Shown here piece by piece: positions 52,637 to 62,353 of a stretch of DNA of 64,000 nt. The DNA lies in contig JAJBTQ010000008.1 of NCBI GenBank assembly GCA_020860755.1, forward strand, positions 27,328-91,327. The letters are read 5' to 3'. Below the pieces are notes generated by a model. The model had not been told where the DNA came from, did no database searches, and worked only from the letters and a program-made list of their open reading frames with translations. The position numbers and the translations under genes were made by a program. The DNA comes from Lachnospiraceae bacterium (GTDB lineage: Bacteria; Bacillota; Clostridia; Lachnospirales; Lachnospiraceae). Within the stretch, counting starts at the first letter, position 1; every line of letters starts with the position of its first letter.

Positions 52637-54114
52637 AATGAAAAGTCGAATGTATCCTCTTTTAAGTTTTCCCGCTTATAGTTGAGCAAAAACCCGGTGA
52701 GCTTGGTCTGCCCGCTTTTTGCAAACACATCCAGACTCTCCTCAATGTTATCCTCCGTAAAAAAGCCAAGTTCCGAGAGCGCCACGAGCAGTTCCATATC
52801 CTGCTTTTCTGCGATGTTTTGCAGAATGTCCGTTAAGTTTTCCCACATGAACTCGCAGTATTCCCGGGCCGTCTCATCGTCCAAAAGGACCGGATACTTA
52901 AGCCGGCAGCATGCCATACCGCAGCGATCCGGCAGATTCAGATAGGTGGGAAACAGCGCGTCATATCCCCGGTAATCATAGATGTAACCCGCCTCGTGTT
53001 CCCGGTCAAAAAACAGTCCCGTAACCTCGTCCTTCCGATAGACAGGCTGAGCCGGTATGTAGAGTTCGGTACCACTCTCCGCGAGAAAGATCTCCCGCAG
53101 GTTCCTGCACTCCCGAAACGCGTCCCGTCCGACCGTTTTGACCGACTGAGGGACCTCGCAGCGGTAAAATTTTGCCCGGCGGAATGCCCCCGCCAGAATA
53201 CGACTCACATCCTCCGGGATGCGGTACTCGCCTCCCTCGCCGAAATACTTTACCAAAAAGCGGTCGTTTTGCTCCCCGATCTCAAACAGGCTGTCCGCAT
53301 CCGCCATAAAATGCGCATTGCCCTCTTCCACCGTGATGCGCTCCAAGCCGAGAAAATCCTCGCCCCATCCGAACGTATCCGATAAGGCACAGACCCCGAT
53401 CTTCTCCACCGTGGAGGGCAGGTGGATGCTCTTTAACCGGATGCAGTGTCCGAACGCGTTGTCGCCGATCTCGCGCAGTCCCTCCGGCAGCGCGATCTCC
53501 GACAGATTCTGACAGCCCTCAAACGCCGCCTCCCCGATCGTGTGCACCGTGGCCGGCAAAGTCACGCGCTGCAGGTTATTGTTGGTGGAAAATACGTCCT
53601 CCCCAATGGCGGTCGTACCTTCCGGCACCTCATAGGAAGTCCGCTCGTCCTGCTGAAAAGCGACTAAAAGTTCCTGCTCCCCGTTTTCCCGGCGGTAAAG
53701 CCCAAATCCGTCCGAGAAATAATACGGATTGAATTCGGAAACCGTAAACCGGATGTCGGCCATCGTCCAGGGTGTCTCGATCATGGACACAGTGGCCGGC
53801 AATGTGATCTCGGTTAAGGGCGTCAGGGCGAGCGCCTCCTCCCCGATCCGTTCAAGCCCGTCGTGAAGGATGAGTTCCGTTAAGTTCATGCACATCCGGA
53901 ACGCGCCCCCGCCGATCCGCTTTACCGTGGACGGGATCTCTACGCAGGACAAAAACACGCCCTCCTCCGAAAAGGCGTCCTCGCCGATCTCGACGACCGG
54001 GTCCCCTTCTATATGAGAGGGAATGCTCACTGCATCCTCCTCGGTCTCCGGTGCATAGCGCAGGATCCGGATCCCGTCTTCGATCCGCTCACAGACGTAA
54101 TCTTTCCACCTCAT
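52633..54114 (-). CDS. Leucine-rich repeat protein (BspA/LRR_5 type), no signal peptide
   Basis: Repeats such as IPSTVKRIGGGAFRMCMNLTELILHDGLERIGEEAL, LPATVHTIGEAAFEGCQNLSEIALPEGLREIGDNAFGHC. Confidence 0.9.
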   Translation of the reverse strand: MRWKDYVCERIEDGIRILRYAPETEEDAVSIPSHIEGDPVVEIGEDAFSEEGVFLSCVEIPSTVKRIGGGAFRMCMNLTELILHDGLERIGEEALALTPLTEITLPATVSMIETPWTMADIRFTVSEFNPYYFSDGFGLYRRENGEQELLVAFQQDERTSYEVPEGTTAIGEDVFSTNNNLQRVTLPATVHTIGEAAFEGCQNLSEIALPEGLREIGDNAFGHCIRLKSIHLPSTVEKIGVCALSDTFGWGEDFLGLERITVEEGNAHFMADADSLFEIGEQNDRFLVKYFGEGGEYRIPEDVSRILAGAFRRAKFYRCEVPQSVKTVGRDAFRECRNLREIFLAESGTELYIPAQPVYRKDEVTGLFFDREHEAGYIYDYRGYDALFPTYLNLPDRCGMACCRLKYPVLLDDETAREYCEFMWENLTDILQNIAEKQDMELLVALSELGFFTEDNIEESLDVFAKSGQTKLTGFLLNYKRENLKEDTFDFSL

Positions 54115-55612
54115 CCGCTATCTCCCGCTGTCTCTCGTAAATCTGGAATTCCTTGTTGTATTTTTCGTACTCCTCACACCCGCAGCGGCTGATAAATTTC
54201 GCGCTGTCCCGGTTGACGGTCAGATCCGTCACCAGCACGAGCATCTCATTCCCCGCTCCGAGATTTTCTTCCACAAACTGAAACAGGTGGGAAAGCTCTT
54301 TGCTGATCTCCCTCTGTTCGGCCTTCATCCGGCTCACTTCCTGCTCAAAATGCTTTTTGACCAGAGCAAACGCGTCATCCGCACAGGTCAGATCCTCCAT
54401 CCGGATCGCGCGGGCATCTTCTTTTAAGGTCTCAATGACCAGCTGATACTCCTTCTTCTCTACCGGACTTAAGGACTTTGCGGCATCTTCCTGCCAGATC
54501 ATGCGCTCTAAAGATTCCCAGTCTTCGCGCATCACATCCAGGATCTGCTGCTGGCTCGGCTGTTCCATCTCACCCAGCTTATCCCGCAGCTCTTTCAGCG
54601 TTAAAAGCAGTTTTCGAAGCGCGTCCTCCCGCTCCATGTTTTCCCGGATCTTCTGGAGGATCGCGTCCATGAGCAGTCCGATCAGGGAAAGGCGCTCATC
54701 GAACCCCGCCTGTTTCACGCGCCAGCGAATCTCCTCGTCGACCTGTCCCGACAGGATCTCCTGCACACGGTAGTCCCTCTTGTATTTCTGGTATAGATCA
54801 TAGTAGGAGGCAAACTCCCGGCAGATGCGCCGGTTGCGGAGATACTGTCCGATCAGCGTCTCCTCCACCTCAAAACCGTTCTCCTCGTACAGATAGATCG
54901 CTTCTGATAGATCCTCCCAGCCGCGGGCCGTCACATAGGACTTCCCGTCCACCGTGTTTTCTATGACATAAAAATCTTCTTTCTTGATATCCAGATAAGT
55001 GAGGATGGAACCGTGGATCCCGCGGTTTACCGCATAGTGCCTCCAGGTCGGATAGTCCGCCTCGACCTCCAGCACTTTTAAACGATCCATCGTCACCACA
55101 TCGAACTCGTGGACCGAGCGGTTAAACTGCGGCGGGTTGCCGGCGGTCGCCACCACCCATCCCTCGGGGACACTGTGCTTGCCGAACATCTTAAACTGCA
55201 GAAACTGCAGCATCGACGGCGCCAGCGTCTCGGACACGCAGTTGATCTCATCGAGAAAGAGGATGCCCTCCTTCTTCCCGGTCTTTTCCATCATCTCATA
55301 CATCGATGCGATGATCTCACTCATCGTGTACTCCGACACGTCAAACTCCGTCCCCTGATAATTCTTGTGACTGATAAAAGGCAGGCCCAGCGCGCTCTGT
55401 CTCGTGTGGTGCGTCATGGAATACGACACCAGCGCGATCCCCATCTCCTCCGCGATCTGCTCCATGATGGCCGTCTTTCCGATGCCCGGCGCTCCCAGCA
55501 CAAACACCGGCCGCTGCCGCTCCACCGGAATGCGATAGTTGCCATACTCATCCTTAGCCAGATAAATCTTTACAGCCTTCTCTATTTGCTCCTTAGCTTC
55601 TTGAATATTCAT
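54089..55612 (-). CDS. MoxR-type AAA ATPase
   Basis: Walker A VLGAPGIGKTAIM, Walker B GILFLDEINCVS; overlaps the LRR gene by 26 bp. Confidence 0.9.
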   Translation of the reverse strand: MNIQEAKEQIEKAVKIYLAKDEYGNYRIPVERQRPVFVLGAPGIGKTAIMEQIAEEMGIALVSYSMTHHTRQSALGLPFISHKNYQGTEFDVSEYTMSEIIASMYEMMEKTGKKEGILFLDEINCVSETLAPSMLQFLQFKMFGKHSVPEGWVVATAGNPPQFNRSVHEFDVVTMDRLKVLEVEADYPTWRHYAVNRGIHGSILTYLDIKKEDFYVIENTVDGKSYVTARGWEDLSEAIYLYEENGFEVEETLIGQYLRNRRICREFASYYDLYQKYKRDYRVQEILSGQVDEEIRWRVKQAGFDERLSLIGLLMDAILQKIRENMEREDALRKLLLTLKELRDKLGEMEQPSQQQILDVMREDWESLERMIWQEDAAKSLSPVEKKEYQLVIETLKEDARAIRMEDLTCADDAFALVKKHFEQEVSRMKAEQREISKELSHLFQFVEENLGAGNEMLVLVTDLTVNRDSAKFISRCGCEEYEKYNKEFQIYERQREIADEVERLRL

Positions 55613-55668
55613 AACTCCCCTTTACTAAAAAAATAAGGATATTAATTATTAACTATAATATACCGCAC

Positions 55669-55777
55669 ATGGGCGTGTGAGAAATACAATTTAAAAGCGG
55701 CCCTTTGAGACGCCGGTACTTGAAGGTGCGTCAGCTCGAAGGCGTGCCGCGTTAAATTCGTATTTTCACACGCCCTC
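55669..55777. repeat. About 109-bp imperfect palindrome (arms GGGCGTGTGA-AAATAC-ATTTAA-GCGGC) between VWA and AAA genes
   Basis: Outer arms GGGCGTGTGAGAAATACAATTTAA vs reverse complement GGGCGTGTGAAAATACGAATTTAA; inner GACGC/GCGTC. Confidence 0.8.
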
Positions 55778-55778
55778 A

Positions 55779-57227
55779 TTATATCTCCTCTTCTCTAAGC
55801 ACCAATTTTATCGCCCACGGCGGCACCTCAGGGATCTCAAACCCCTCCTCCACAAAGACGAACGCCGTCTCATAATCCGGCGGCTGCTCTGGAAACGTCC
55901 CGCGCCCGTCCGTAAAGTAGATGAGCCCCCTCAGGTTCTGAAACTCATGCCGCTCGATCAGCTCATCCACATAGTCGAACACCGGCCGAAAATCCGTCCC
56001 ACCGAACCCGGAAAGCTGTACATCCTGCATATACGCGTCAAACTCATCATCCGTCGTTACTTTTACATCCCGCTGGATCTTCGAGTCACACTGGATGATG
56101 TGGATATTGACCCTGCTGAAATAGCTCTCCGTATTTTTCAGGATCTCGTAAGTCTTTTGCAAAAACCGCTCCACCGTGGCTCCCTGGCAGGAGCCGGATG
56201 TGTCGATCGCGATGACGAACTCGCGGATCCTCTTGTTCTCACGGTACTCAAGCGGCTCCACGAGAGGCATGTTCTCATACAGCTTTAATCCGTAGGTGTA
56301 ATAGATATAGTCAAACTCGTCGTCGTTTATATGCATCTCCTCGCCGAGCACCGCAAACTTTTTTAAAAACTCTCCGTAGTCGTACTTCTCCCGCAGGGTC
56401 TCCTTTAAGTTCCACAAAAGGCTGCCTGCCCCGAAGCCCTGCTCCCTCGAGAAGGTCTCCAGGTCTGTCTTGGCGTGCTGGCTCACATCCGCCCACTCAT
56501 CCCGGGTCTGCCCGAGAAGCGCCTCATCGATGTCCTCCAGCTGATCGGCACCCTCCTCGCCGGTGTCCGCCTCGTGGCAGCCCACCATGGCAGTCATGGT
56601 ATCCGCTGTGATCGTATCGCCGGTCCTCTGGGCCGCGTCCGTTACTCTTGGCGGAATCCAGTAGCGATGATCATCCTGTCTAAACAGCTCCTCCTGTGCA
56701 AAGTAGCGGGCCGCACTTGACGGATCATCCAGTAAAAAGCGGTAGATCTTCTCCGCTGTCAGTGCCGGGACCTCCCGCTTAAGGTGCTTTAAGAGCCGTC
56801 TCATCTCCTCATCCGCGATCAGGCGGGTATCCGCCAGGTCCAGATCGAGAATGGACGCCTCCACTGCGATGTCGCAGGCTAAGTTCCAGCACTCTCCATC
56901 CAGATTTTCACATTGAAACGGATGGCTGAAGATACAGTGAAAGATCATGTGCAAAAAAGCCCTGGTGCAGCGGTTTTTCTCCCGCGAAAACGACTCCAGC
57001 ACATGATTGACCCCAAAGCGGATCTCCCTTCCGTCCACGCCGTAACTCTCCACGACATCAGACGGGACAAGCGGCATCCGAAACAGGGCGCGGTCCAAAA
57101 AGCGCAAAGAGACCATGATCTGGTCTCTGGCGAACAGCATGACACGGGTCGCCAGCTCCCGGCGCTTTGCTTTTTCAGCGTCCTGTTCATCCAGGATCTC
57201 ATTCATTTCAGCCGTCAGTTCCGGCAT
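55779..57227 (-). CDS. VWA-like domain protein with N-terminal metallopeptidase-like domain (DUF2201 type)
   Basis: MIDAS FVIAIDTSGSCQGATVERFL, SGFGGTDFRPVFDYV; N-terminal FLHMIFHCIFSHPF. Confidence 0.88.
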   Translation of the reverse strand: MPELTAEMNEILDEQDAEKAKRRELATRVMLFARDQIMVSLRFLDRALFRMPLVPSDVVESYGVDGREIRFGVNHVLESFSREKNRCTRAFLHMIFHCIFSHPFQCENLDGECWNLACDIAVEASILDLDLADTRLIADEEMRRLLKHLKREVPALTAEKIYRFLLDDPSSAARYFAQEELFRQDDHRYWIPPRVTDAAQRTGDTITADTMTAMVGCHEADTGEEGADQLEDIDEALLGQTRDEWADVSQHAKTDLETFSREQGFGAGSLLWNLKETLREKYDYGEFLKKFAVLGEEMHINDDEFDYIYYTYGLKLYENMPLVEPLEYRENKRIREFVIAIDTSGSCQGATVERFLQKTYEILKNTESYFSRVNIHIIQCDSKIQRDVKVTTDDEFDAYMQDVQLSGFGGTDFRPVFDYVDELIERHEFQNLRGLIYFTDGRGTFPEQPPDYETAFVFVEEGFEIPEVPPWAIKLVLREEEI

Positions 57228-57278
57228 AGGTTACCTCGCTTCCAAATATAAAATCTGACTGCCCAAAACGCGCCGCCG

Positions 57279-59321
57279 TCACTCGTACATAAAGTACTTC
57301 TGCGCGTTAAGCGGCTCGCCGTCCTGCCGTGCACGGACATAGGTCCCGTCGGCCAGCTGCACGCGGGCCTTCACGTTGTCCTTCATCAGGATACGGAAGA
57401 TCTCAAGCACGCGCTCCCGGATATCCGGGTCATAAAGGGGTGCCCCCACCTCTACACGGCGGGTCGTATTCCGTGTCATAAAGTCGGCAGAGGAAATATA
57501 GACCTCCGGATCCTCGCTCCCGAAGATGTAGATGCGTGAGTGCTCAAGATAGCGTCCCACGATACTGCGGACCGAGATGTTTTCCGTGACATCCGGCACA
57601 TCCGCGATCAGGCAGCAGGCTCCGCGGACGATCAGATCGATCTTCACGCCGGCCTCAGACGCCTCGATAAGCTTTTCAATGATCACCTTGTCAGTCAAAG
57701 AGTTTGTCTTTGCCCCCACATAGGCACTCTTTCCCTCCTTCGCGCGCTCGATCTGTAAGTCGATCCGTTCCAGGATCTTATTCCTGAGACACAGAGGCGC
57801 CACCATGAGATAGGTTGCCTCATCCACCACCTCATCCATATACATGTGGGTAAAGATATCGCTTGCCTCCTCCCCGATGTTCTGATCAGCCGTCATCAGG
57901 GAAAAATCCGTATATAATCTTGCGGTCTTTTCATTGTAATTGCCGGTGCCGATCTGTGTGATATACTTAATGTCCTCCCCGTCTTTCTGGGTGATGAGGC
58001 ACAGCTTGGAGTGAACTTTAAGCTCGTCTAAGCCGTACAGAATGGAACAGCCGGCCTCCTTCAGCCGTCTCGACCATCCGATGTTGTTGGCCTCGTCAAA
58101 GCGGGCACGCAGTTCCAAGAGGACACTCACTTCCTTTCCGTTCTCCGCGGCCTTTATCAGCGCCTCTATCACCTTGCTGTCCCGTGCAACACGGTAGAGC
58201 GTCATCTTGATGGAGACCACATCCGGATCCGCCGCCGCCTCGTTTAAGAGCTGCAAAAACGGATCCATGCTGTCATAGGGGAAAAACAGCAGTCTGTCCT
58301 TCTCCTCGATCTGATCGATCAGGCTCCTTTTCGGATCGATGTCAGCGGGATAGCGGGGTGTATATTTTTCGTAAAAAAGAGATTTGTCTCCCCGGAGCAG
58401 GTCGCTTAAGGTTGAGAAAAAAGAGAGATCCAGCGGGGACTCCGAGTAAAAGACATAGTTCTTTTTCAGTTTCAGGTGTTTGAGCAGGATTCCGATGACG
58501 GACTCGTCCATGAGCCCGGTATACTCCAGCTTGATCGGGGCGAGACGACGTCTGCGGCTGACCAGCTGTTCCATGACCTGACGGAAATCTGTGTCATCGT
58601 CATACATCTCCTCGTCCGGATCGATGTCGGCGTTCCGAATGATTCGGATTAAAGACCGGCTCTTTACTTCAAAGTGGGAGAAGATCCTTGCCAGATAGTG
58701 AAGGATCAGATCCTCCATCAAAATATAGCGGTTCGGATAATCCGGGATGCGCACCAGCCGCGGGAGCACATCAATGCTGCAGGGAACGATGCCCAGCTTG
58801 TCGCTCTTGTAGCTCTTGGAGGCTTTCTTCGGCCCAAGCACCACCACGGCATAGATCGCTTTGTCCTTTAAAAAAGGAAACGGCTGCTTCTTCCCCACCA
58901 CCTGCGGCGCGAGGAGCGGCCGTATTTCATGTTCAAAATAGGCGTCCAGATACTGAGCATCCTTTGGGGCGATCTCAGAAAAGGTCGCAATGTCAATACC
59001 GAGCGTTTCAAGCTCCTTGTCCAGTGCCGCATAGACGCAGTCCTTCCGCCTTGTCAGCAGCCGGACCTGATCAAAGGCGGCATAGATCTGCTCCTTGCAG
59101 GTCATGTCCGTCTTGTTGTCGCGGATATCCTTGGACACCAGCATCTGGTCATATAAAGATCCAATCCGCACACCGAAGAACTCGTCTAAGTTGCTCTGGT
59201 AGATCGACGCGAACGAGAGGCGCTCACAAAACGGGTTTGTAATATCCTCCGCCTCCTCTAAGACTCTCGTATTAAACTTCAGCCAGGAAAGTTCCCGGTT
59301 GTCAAAGCACATTTCTTCCAT
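57279..59321 (-). CDS. ppk1: Polyphosphate kinase 1
   Basis: FDNRELSWLKFNTRVLEEA..., FPYDSMDPFLQLLNEAAADPDVVSIKMTLYRVA, GTGNYNEKTARLYTDFSL. Confidence 0.95.
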   Translation of the reverse strand: MEEMCFDNRELSWLKFNTRVLEEAEDITNPFCERLSFASIYQSNLDEFFGVRIGSLYDQMLVSKDIRDNKTDMTCKEQIYAAFDQVRLLTRRKDCVYAALDKELETLGIDIATFSEIAPKDAQYLDAYFEHEIRPLLAPQVVGKKQPFPFLKDKAIYAVVVLGPKKASKSYKSDKLGIVPCSIDVLPRLVRIPDYPNRYILMEDLILHYLARIFSHFEVKSRSLIRIIRNADIDPDEEMYDDDTDFRQVMEQLVSRRRRLAPIKLEYTGLMDESVIGILLKHLKLKKNYVFYSESPLDLSFFSTLSDLLRGDKSLFYEKYTPRYPADIDPKRSLIDQIEEKDRLLFFPYDSMDPFLQLLNEAAADPDVVSIKMTLYRVARDSKVIEALIKAAENGKEVSVLLELRARFDEANNIGWSRRLKEAGCSILYGLDELKVHSKLCLITQKDGEDIKYITQIGTGNYNEKTARLYTDFSLMTADQNIGEEASDIFTHMYMDEVVDEATYLMVAPLCLRNKILERIDLQIERAKEGKSAYVGAKTNSLTDKVIIEKLIEASEAGVKIDLIVRGACCLIADVPDVTENISVRSIVGRYLEHSRIYIFGSEDPEVYISSADFMTRNTTRRVEVGAPLYDPDIRERVLEIFRILMKDNVKARVQLADGTYVRARQDGEPLNAQKYFMYE

Positions 59322-59371
59322 AACACATCTCCCCCTTCTGAGTCTATTATTATAATCGACTCAAGTATGGC

Positions 59372-60007
59372 CTATAGTTTTTCAATCATTTTTCGAATCT
59401 GCAAAAACTTTTTATCGATATCCTTGATCGCAAACGAATAGGACTTCAATTCCTTTTCCAGCTTTTTTAACTCCTCGCGATCACCCTTGTCGTTTTTATA
59501 GCTGAGCTGGTGGTCCAGCATTGCCCAGTAATTCATGGCTGCGGAACAGACCTGGATCTCCAGACGGATGTCCCCGCAGGCCGGCACCGTGCTGATGATG
59601 TGGATGCTGCGGTATCCGCTCGGCTTCGGATGCGCGATGTAATCCCTCACTTTGATGATCTCCAGGTCGGGGATCTTTTTGACCGCCTTCACCACGCGAT
59701 AAACGTCGTCATAAAACGTGCAGACCACACGGATCCCCGCCAGATCGTGGAACGTCTCCACGGCCTTGGCGAGCGTCTGGCTCCGCCGCTTGCGGACCAG
59801 CTTTGTCAGGATACTCTCCGGAGTCTTCACCCTGGATGTGATATACTGCACGACCGGCCGTCCATACTTTTCTGACATCCCCCGCTCGATCAACTCCAGC
59901 TTCGGAGTCACAATATTTATCATTTCCTCACAGGTCTCATAGAGATGTTCCGCCTCATAGTCCTGCCTGATCTGATCTAAGGTTTCTTCTCTTGTTGTCC
60001 GTCCCAT
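59372..60007 (-). CDS. GTP pyrophosphokinase, small alarmone synthetase type (RelQ-like)
   Basis: RVKTPESILTKLVRK, DLAGIRVVCTFYDDVYRV, YIAHPKPSGYRSIHIIS, EIQVCSAAMNYWAMLDHQLSYK. Confidence 0.92.
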   Translation of the reverse strand: MGRTTREETLDQIRQDYEAEHLYETCEEMINIVTPKLELIERGMSEKYGRPVVQYITSRVKTPESILTKLVRKRRSQTLAKAVETFHDLAGIRVVCTFYDDVYRVVKAVKKIPDLEIIKVRDYIAHPKPSGYRSIHIISTVPACGDIRLEIQVCSAAMNYWAMLDHQLSYKNDKGDREELKKLEKELKSYSFAIKDIDKKFLQIRKMIEKL

Positions 60008-60073
60008 ATCTATCCGTCTCCTTCATATACGCTGCGCTTTTTTACCGGCTCCTTTCCATTCCCCGGCCGCAGC

Positions 60074-61372
60074 TTATTTATTTTCTTCACTGCGAAGCAC
60101 CTCTATCGCTTCCTGGATCTGATTGTCCAGCTCATAGCTGTATTCGTCCTCATCCCCACCGAGGAACTCGTACTCGAGCTCCACGTCGGGTGTGATCCCG
60201 ATCCCCTGAATGCAGGTGCCTCCCGGGGTAAAATATCTGCTCGTCGTCATCTTGACGGCACTTCCGTCCGAGAGCGGGCGGATCGTCTGAACTACGCCTT
60301 TCCCAAATGTAAGCGTCCCGATGATCGTCCCGGCATCCCGGTCCTGAACCGCCCCGGCAAGGATCTCAGATGCGCTGGCGCTGTACTCGTTGACCAAAAT
60401 TGCAAGTGGAATGTCCAGCGATCTCTCATTCGTCGAATCGTAGTCGACACGGTGCCCTGCCCGGTCTTCCGTATACACGATCAAGCCCTCCGGCAGAATA
60501 TCATCCGCAATGTCGCAGACAGAGTCGAGTACCCCGCCAGGATTGTAGCGCAGGTCGATGATCAGCGCAGTCATTCCCTGCCCCGTGAGGTTATCAAGCG
60601 CTGTGTTGAACTGTTCCACCGTACTCTCTGCAAATTCACTGATCTGAATGTATCCGATCCCGTCGTCCAGCATCTCACCGTCCGCAGTCGGATAATCCAG
60701 GTTCTCGCGCACAACGTCAAACTCCATCTCTTCTCCGTCCCGGTAGATTTCAAGGTGTACTGCTGTGCCCTCTTCCCCGTGAATGTGGCTGACCAGATCC
60801 GTTAGCTCCATCTCCGAGGCATCATACTCATCGGCCTTGAGGATAATGTCTCCCTCCTGTATCCCGGCTTTCTGCGCCGGGGAGTCGTCGTAGACGTGGA
60901 TCACGGTGACGATCATGGTCTCGTTGTCCTGCTGCAGGGTTGCCCCGATGCCGCTGTACGTCCCTTCGACCGTGCTCGTCATCATCTCCTCATACTCCTC
61001 CGGAGTGTAGTACTCGGAATACTCATCCAGGTTGTCAAACAAACCCTGATAGAGGCCGTTCCGAAGCTCTTCCGTATCGACCTCTTCGTAATAGTTCCCC
61101 TCGATATAGCCGGCCAGCATCGAAATCTTCTCTTCCGTCGTGTCGTCCAAAAGCTCTGTATCAGAGTAAGCGCCCACGCCGTAAGAGGCCAGGACAGACC
61201 TCACGGCATTGCGGTACAGTAAAATGACCACGACCAAGACCACAGCCATCACGACAACGCCGATTAAAAATCCTCTGGCGAACCCTCTTTTACTGCGCAC
61301 TTTCGGCGAGTTCGGCATTTCTTCCGTCCCGGGCATATCCGATCCCGGTTCCAGATCTCTTTCATCCCTCAT
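60074..61372 (-). CDS. S41-family C-terminal processing peptidase (PDZ + protease)
   Basis: GIGATLQQDNETMIVTVIHVYDDSPAQKAGIQEGDIILKAD, SASASEILAGAVQDRDAGTIIGTLTFGKGVVQ. Confidence 0.93.
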   Translation of the reverse strand: MRDERDLEPGSDMPGTEEMPNSPKVRSKRGFARGFLIGVVVMAVVLVVVILLYRNAVRSVLASYGVGAYSDTELLDDTTEEKISMLAGYIEGNYYEEVDTEELRNGLYQGLFDNLDEYSEYYTPEEYEEMMTSTVEGTYSGIGATLQQDNETMIVTVIHVYDDSPAQKAGIQEGDIILKADEYDASEMELTDLVSHIHGEEGTAVHLEIYRDGEEMEFDVVRENLDYPTADGEMLDDGIGYIQISEFAESTVEQFNTALDNLTGQGMTALIIDLRYNPGGVLDSVCDIADDILPEGLIVYTEDRAGHRVDYDSTNERSLDIPLAILVNEYSASASEILAGAVQDRDAGTIIGTLTFGKGVVQTIRPLSDGSAVKMTTSRYFTPGGTCIQGIGITPDVELEYEFLGGDEDEYSYELDNQIQEAIEVLRSEENK

Positions 61373-61453
61373 ATCGAAAACAACTCCAAAAAATAAGACA
61401 GCGCCGGTACTTTCCCGATCAAAAGCACCGCCGCCGCCAATAAAACCCAATTC

Positions 61454-62353
61454 TTATACGTTAATATGTCTGCGAACCGTAACCCGGCTTCCGAGGTACC
61501 CGATGCCGATACCGAGAATCAGACTGATCGGTATCAAGATCGTGAAAACACTTCTGGCAGATACAAACGTCATCATGCTGTTTAAGAAGCCGAATTGTTC
61601 CGCCACATACGTAATAACCCTTCCGTACAGGAAATATAGGATGATCAGCGGTACGACCGCTCCGACCGCTCCGATGAAAATACCTTCTACTATAAATGGT
61701 GATCGGACAAATACGTCTGTCGCACCGATCATCTTCATGATCCCGATCTCCTCCTTACGCACAGCAATACCGGTACGGACGGTGTTGCTGATCAGGAAGA
61801 TAGCCACGCAGATCAGGATGATCAGGACGGCAATAGATACCACGCCGATCAGTGTATTCGCATCTGATAGCGTATTCGCCACCGTCTCGGACTGTCGCAC
61901 CCTCCGGACATACTCCTGACCCTCCAGATAATCAACCAGATCCTGCTGCTGGGAGATATCTTCCATATAAATCTCATAGGACGCTTCGTTTGCAAGCGGG
62001 TTCTCTGAGCCAAAGGCTGCCGCTGCATCCTCATCACCCTCAAAATACTCCAGTTTATAGTCTTCCCACGCCTCATCGGCGGAGACAAAGTTGAACTTCA
62101 GCACCTCCGGCCGCGTCGCGATCTTCTGTCCGACCTCGTCCATCTGATCCTGCGTGGCACCCTCATCGAAAAATACGGTGATGGCGACGCCGGACTCCAC
62201 GTCCTGCACCACACTCTGGAAGTTGACTAAGATGGCATAGAACACGCCAAACAGAAAGATACTGGCCATCATGGTAGCGATCGAGGCGATGGAAAATACC
62301 TTGTTGATCCATACGCTCTTGATCCCCTCTTTAAGCATATATCCTATATTCAT
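61454..62353 (-). CDS. ftsX: Cell division protein FtsX
   Basis: MNIGYMLKEGIKSVWINKVFSIASIATMMASIFLFGVFYAI..., 4-TM FtsX topology, overlaps ftsE. Confidence 0.92.
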   Translation of the reverse strand: MNIGYMLKEGIKSVWINKVFSIASIATMMASIFLFGVFYAILVNFQSVVQDVESGVAITVFFDEGATQDQMDEVGQKIATRPEVLKFNFVSADEAWEDYKLEYFEGDEDAAAAFGSENPLANEASYEIYMEDISQQQDLVDYLEGQEYVRRVRQSETVANTLSDANTLIGVVSIAVLIILICVAIFLISNTVRTGIAVRKEEIGIMKMIGATDVFVRSPFIVEGIFIGAVGAVVPLIILYFLYGRVITYVAEQFGFLNSMMTFVSARSVFTILIPISLILGIGIGYLGSRVTVRRHINV

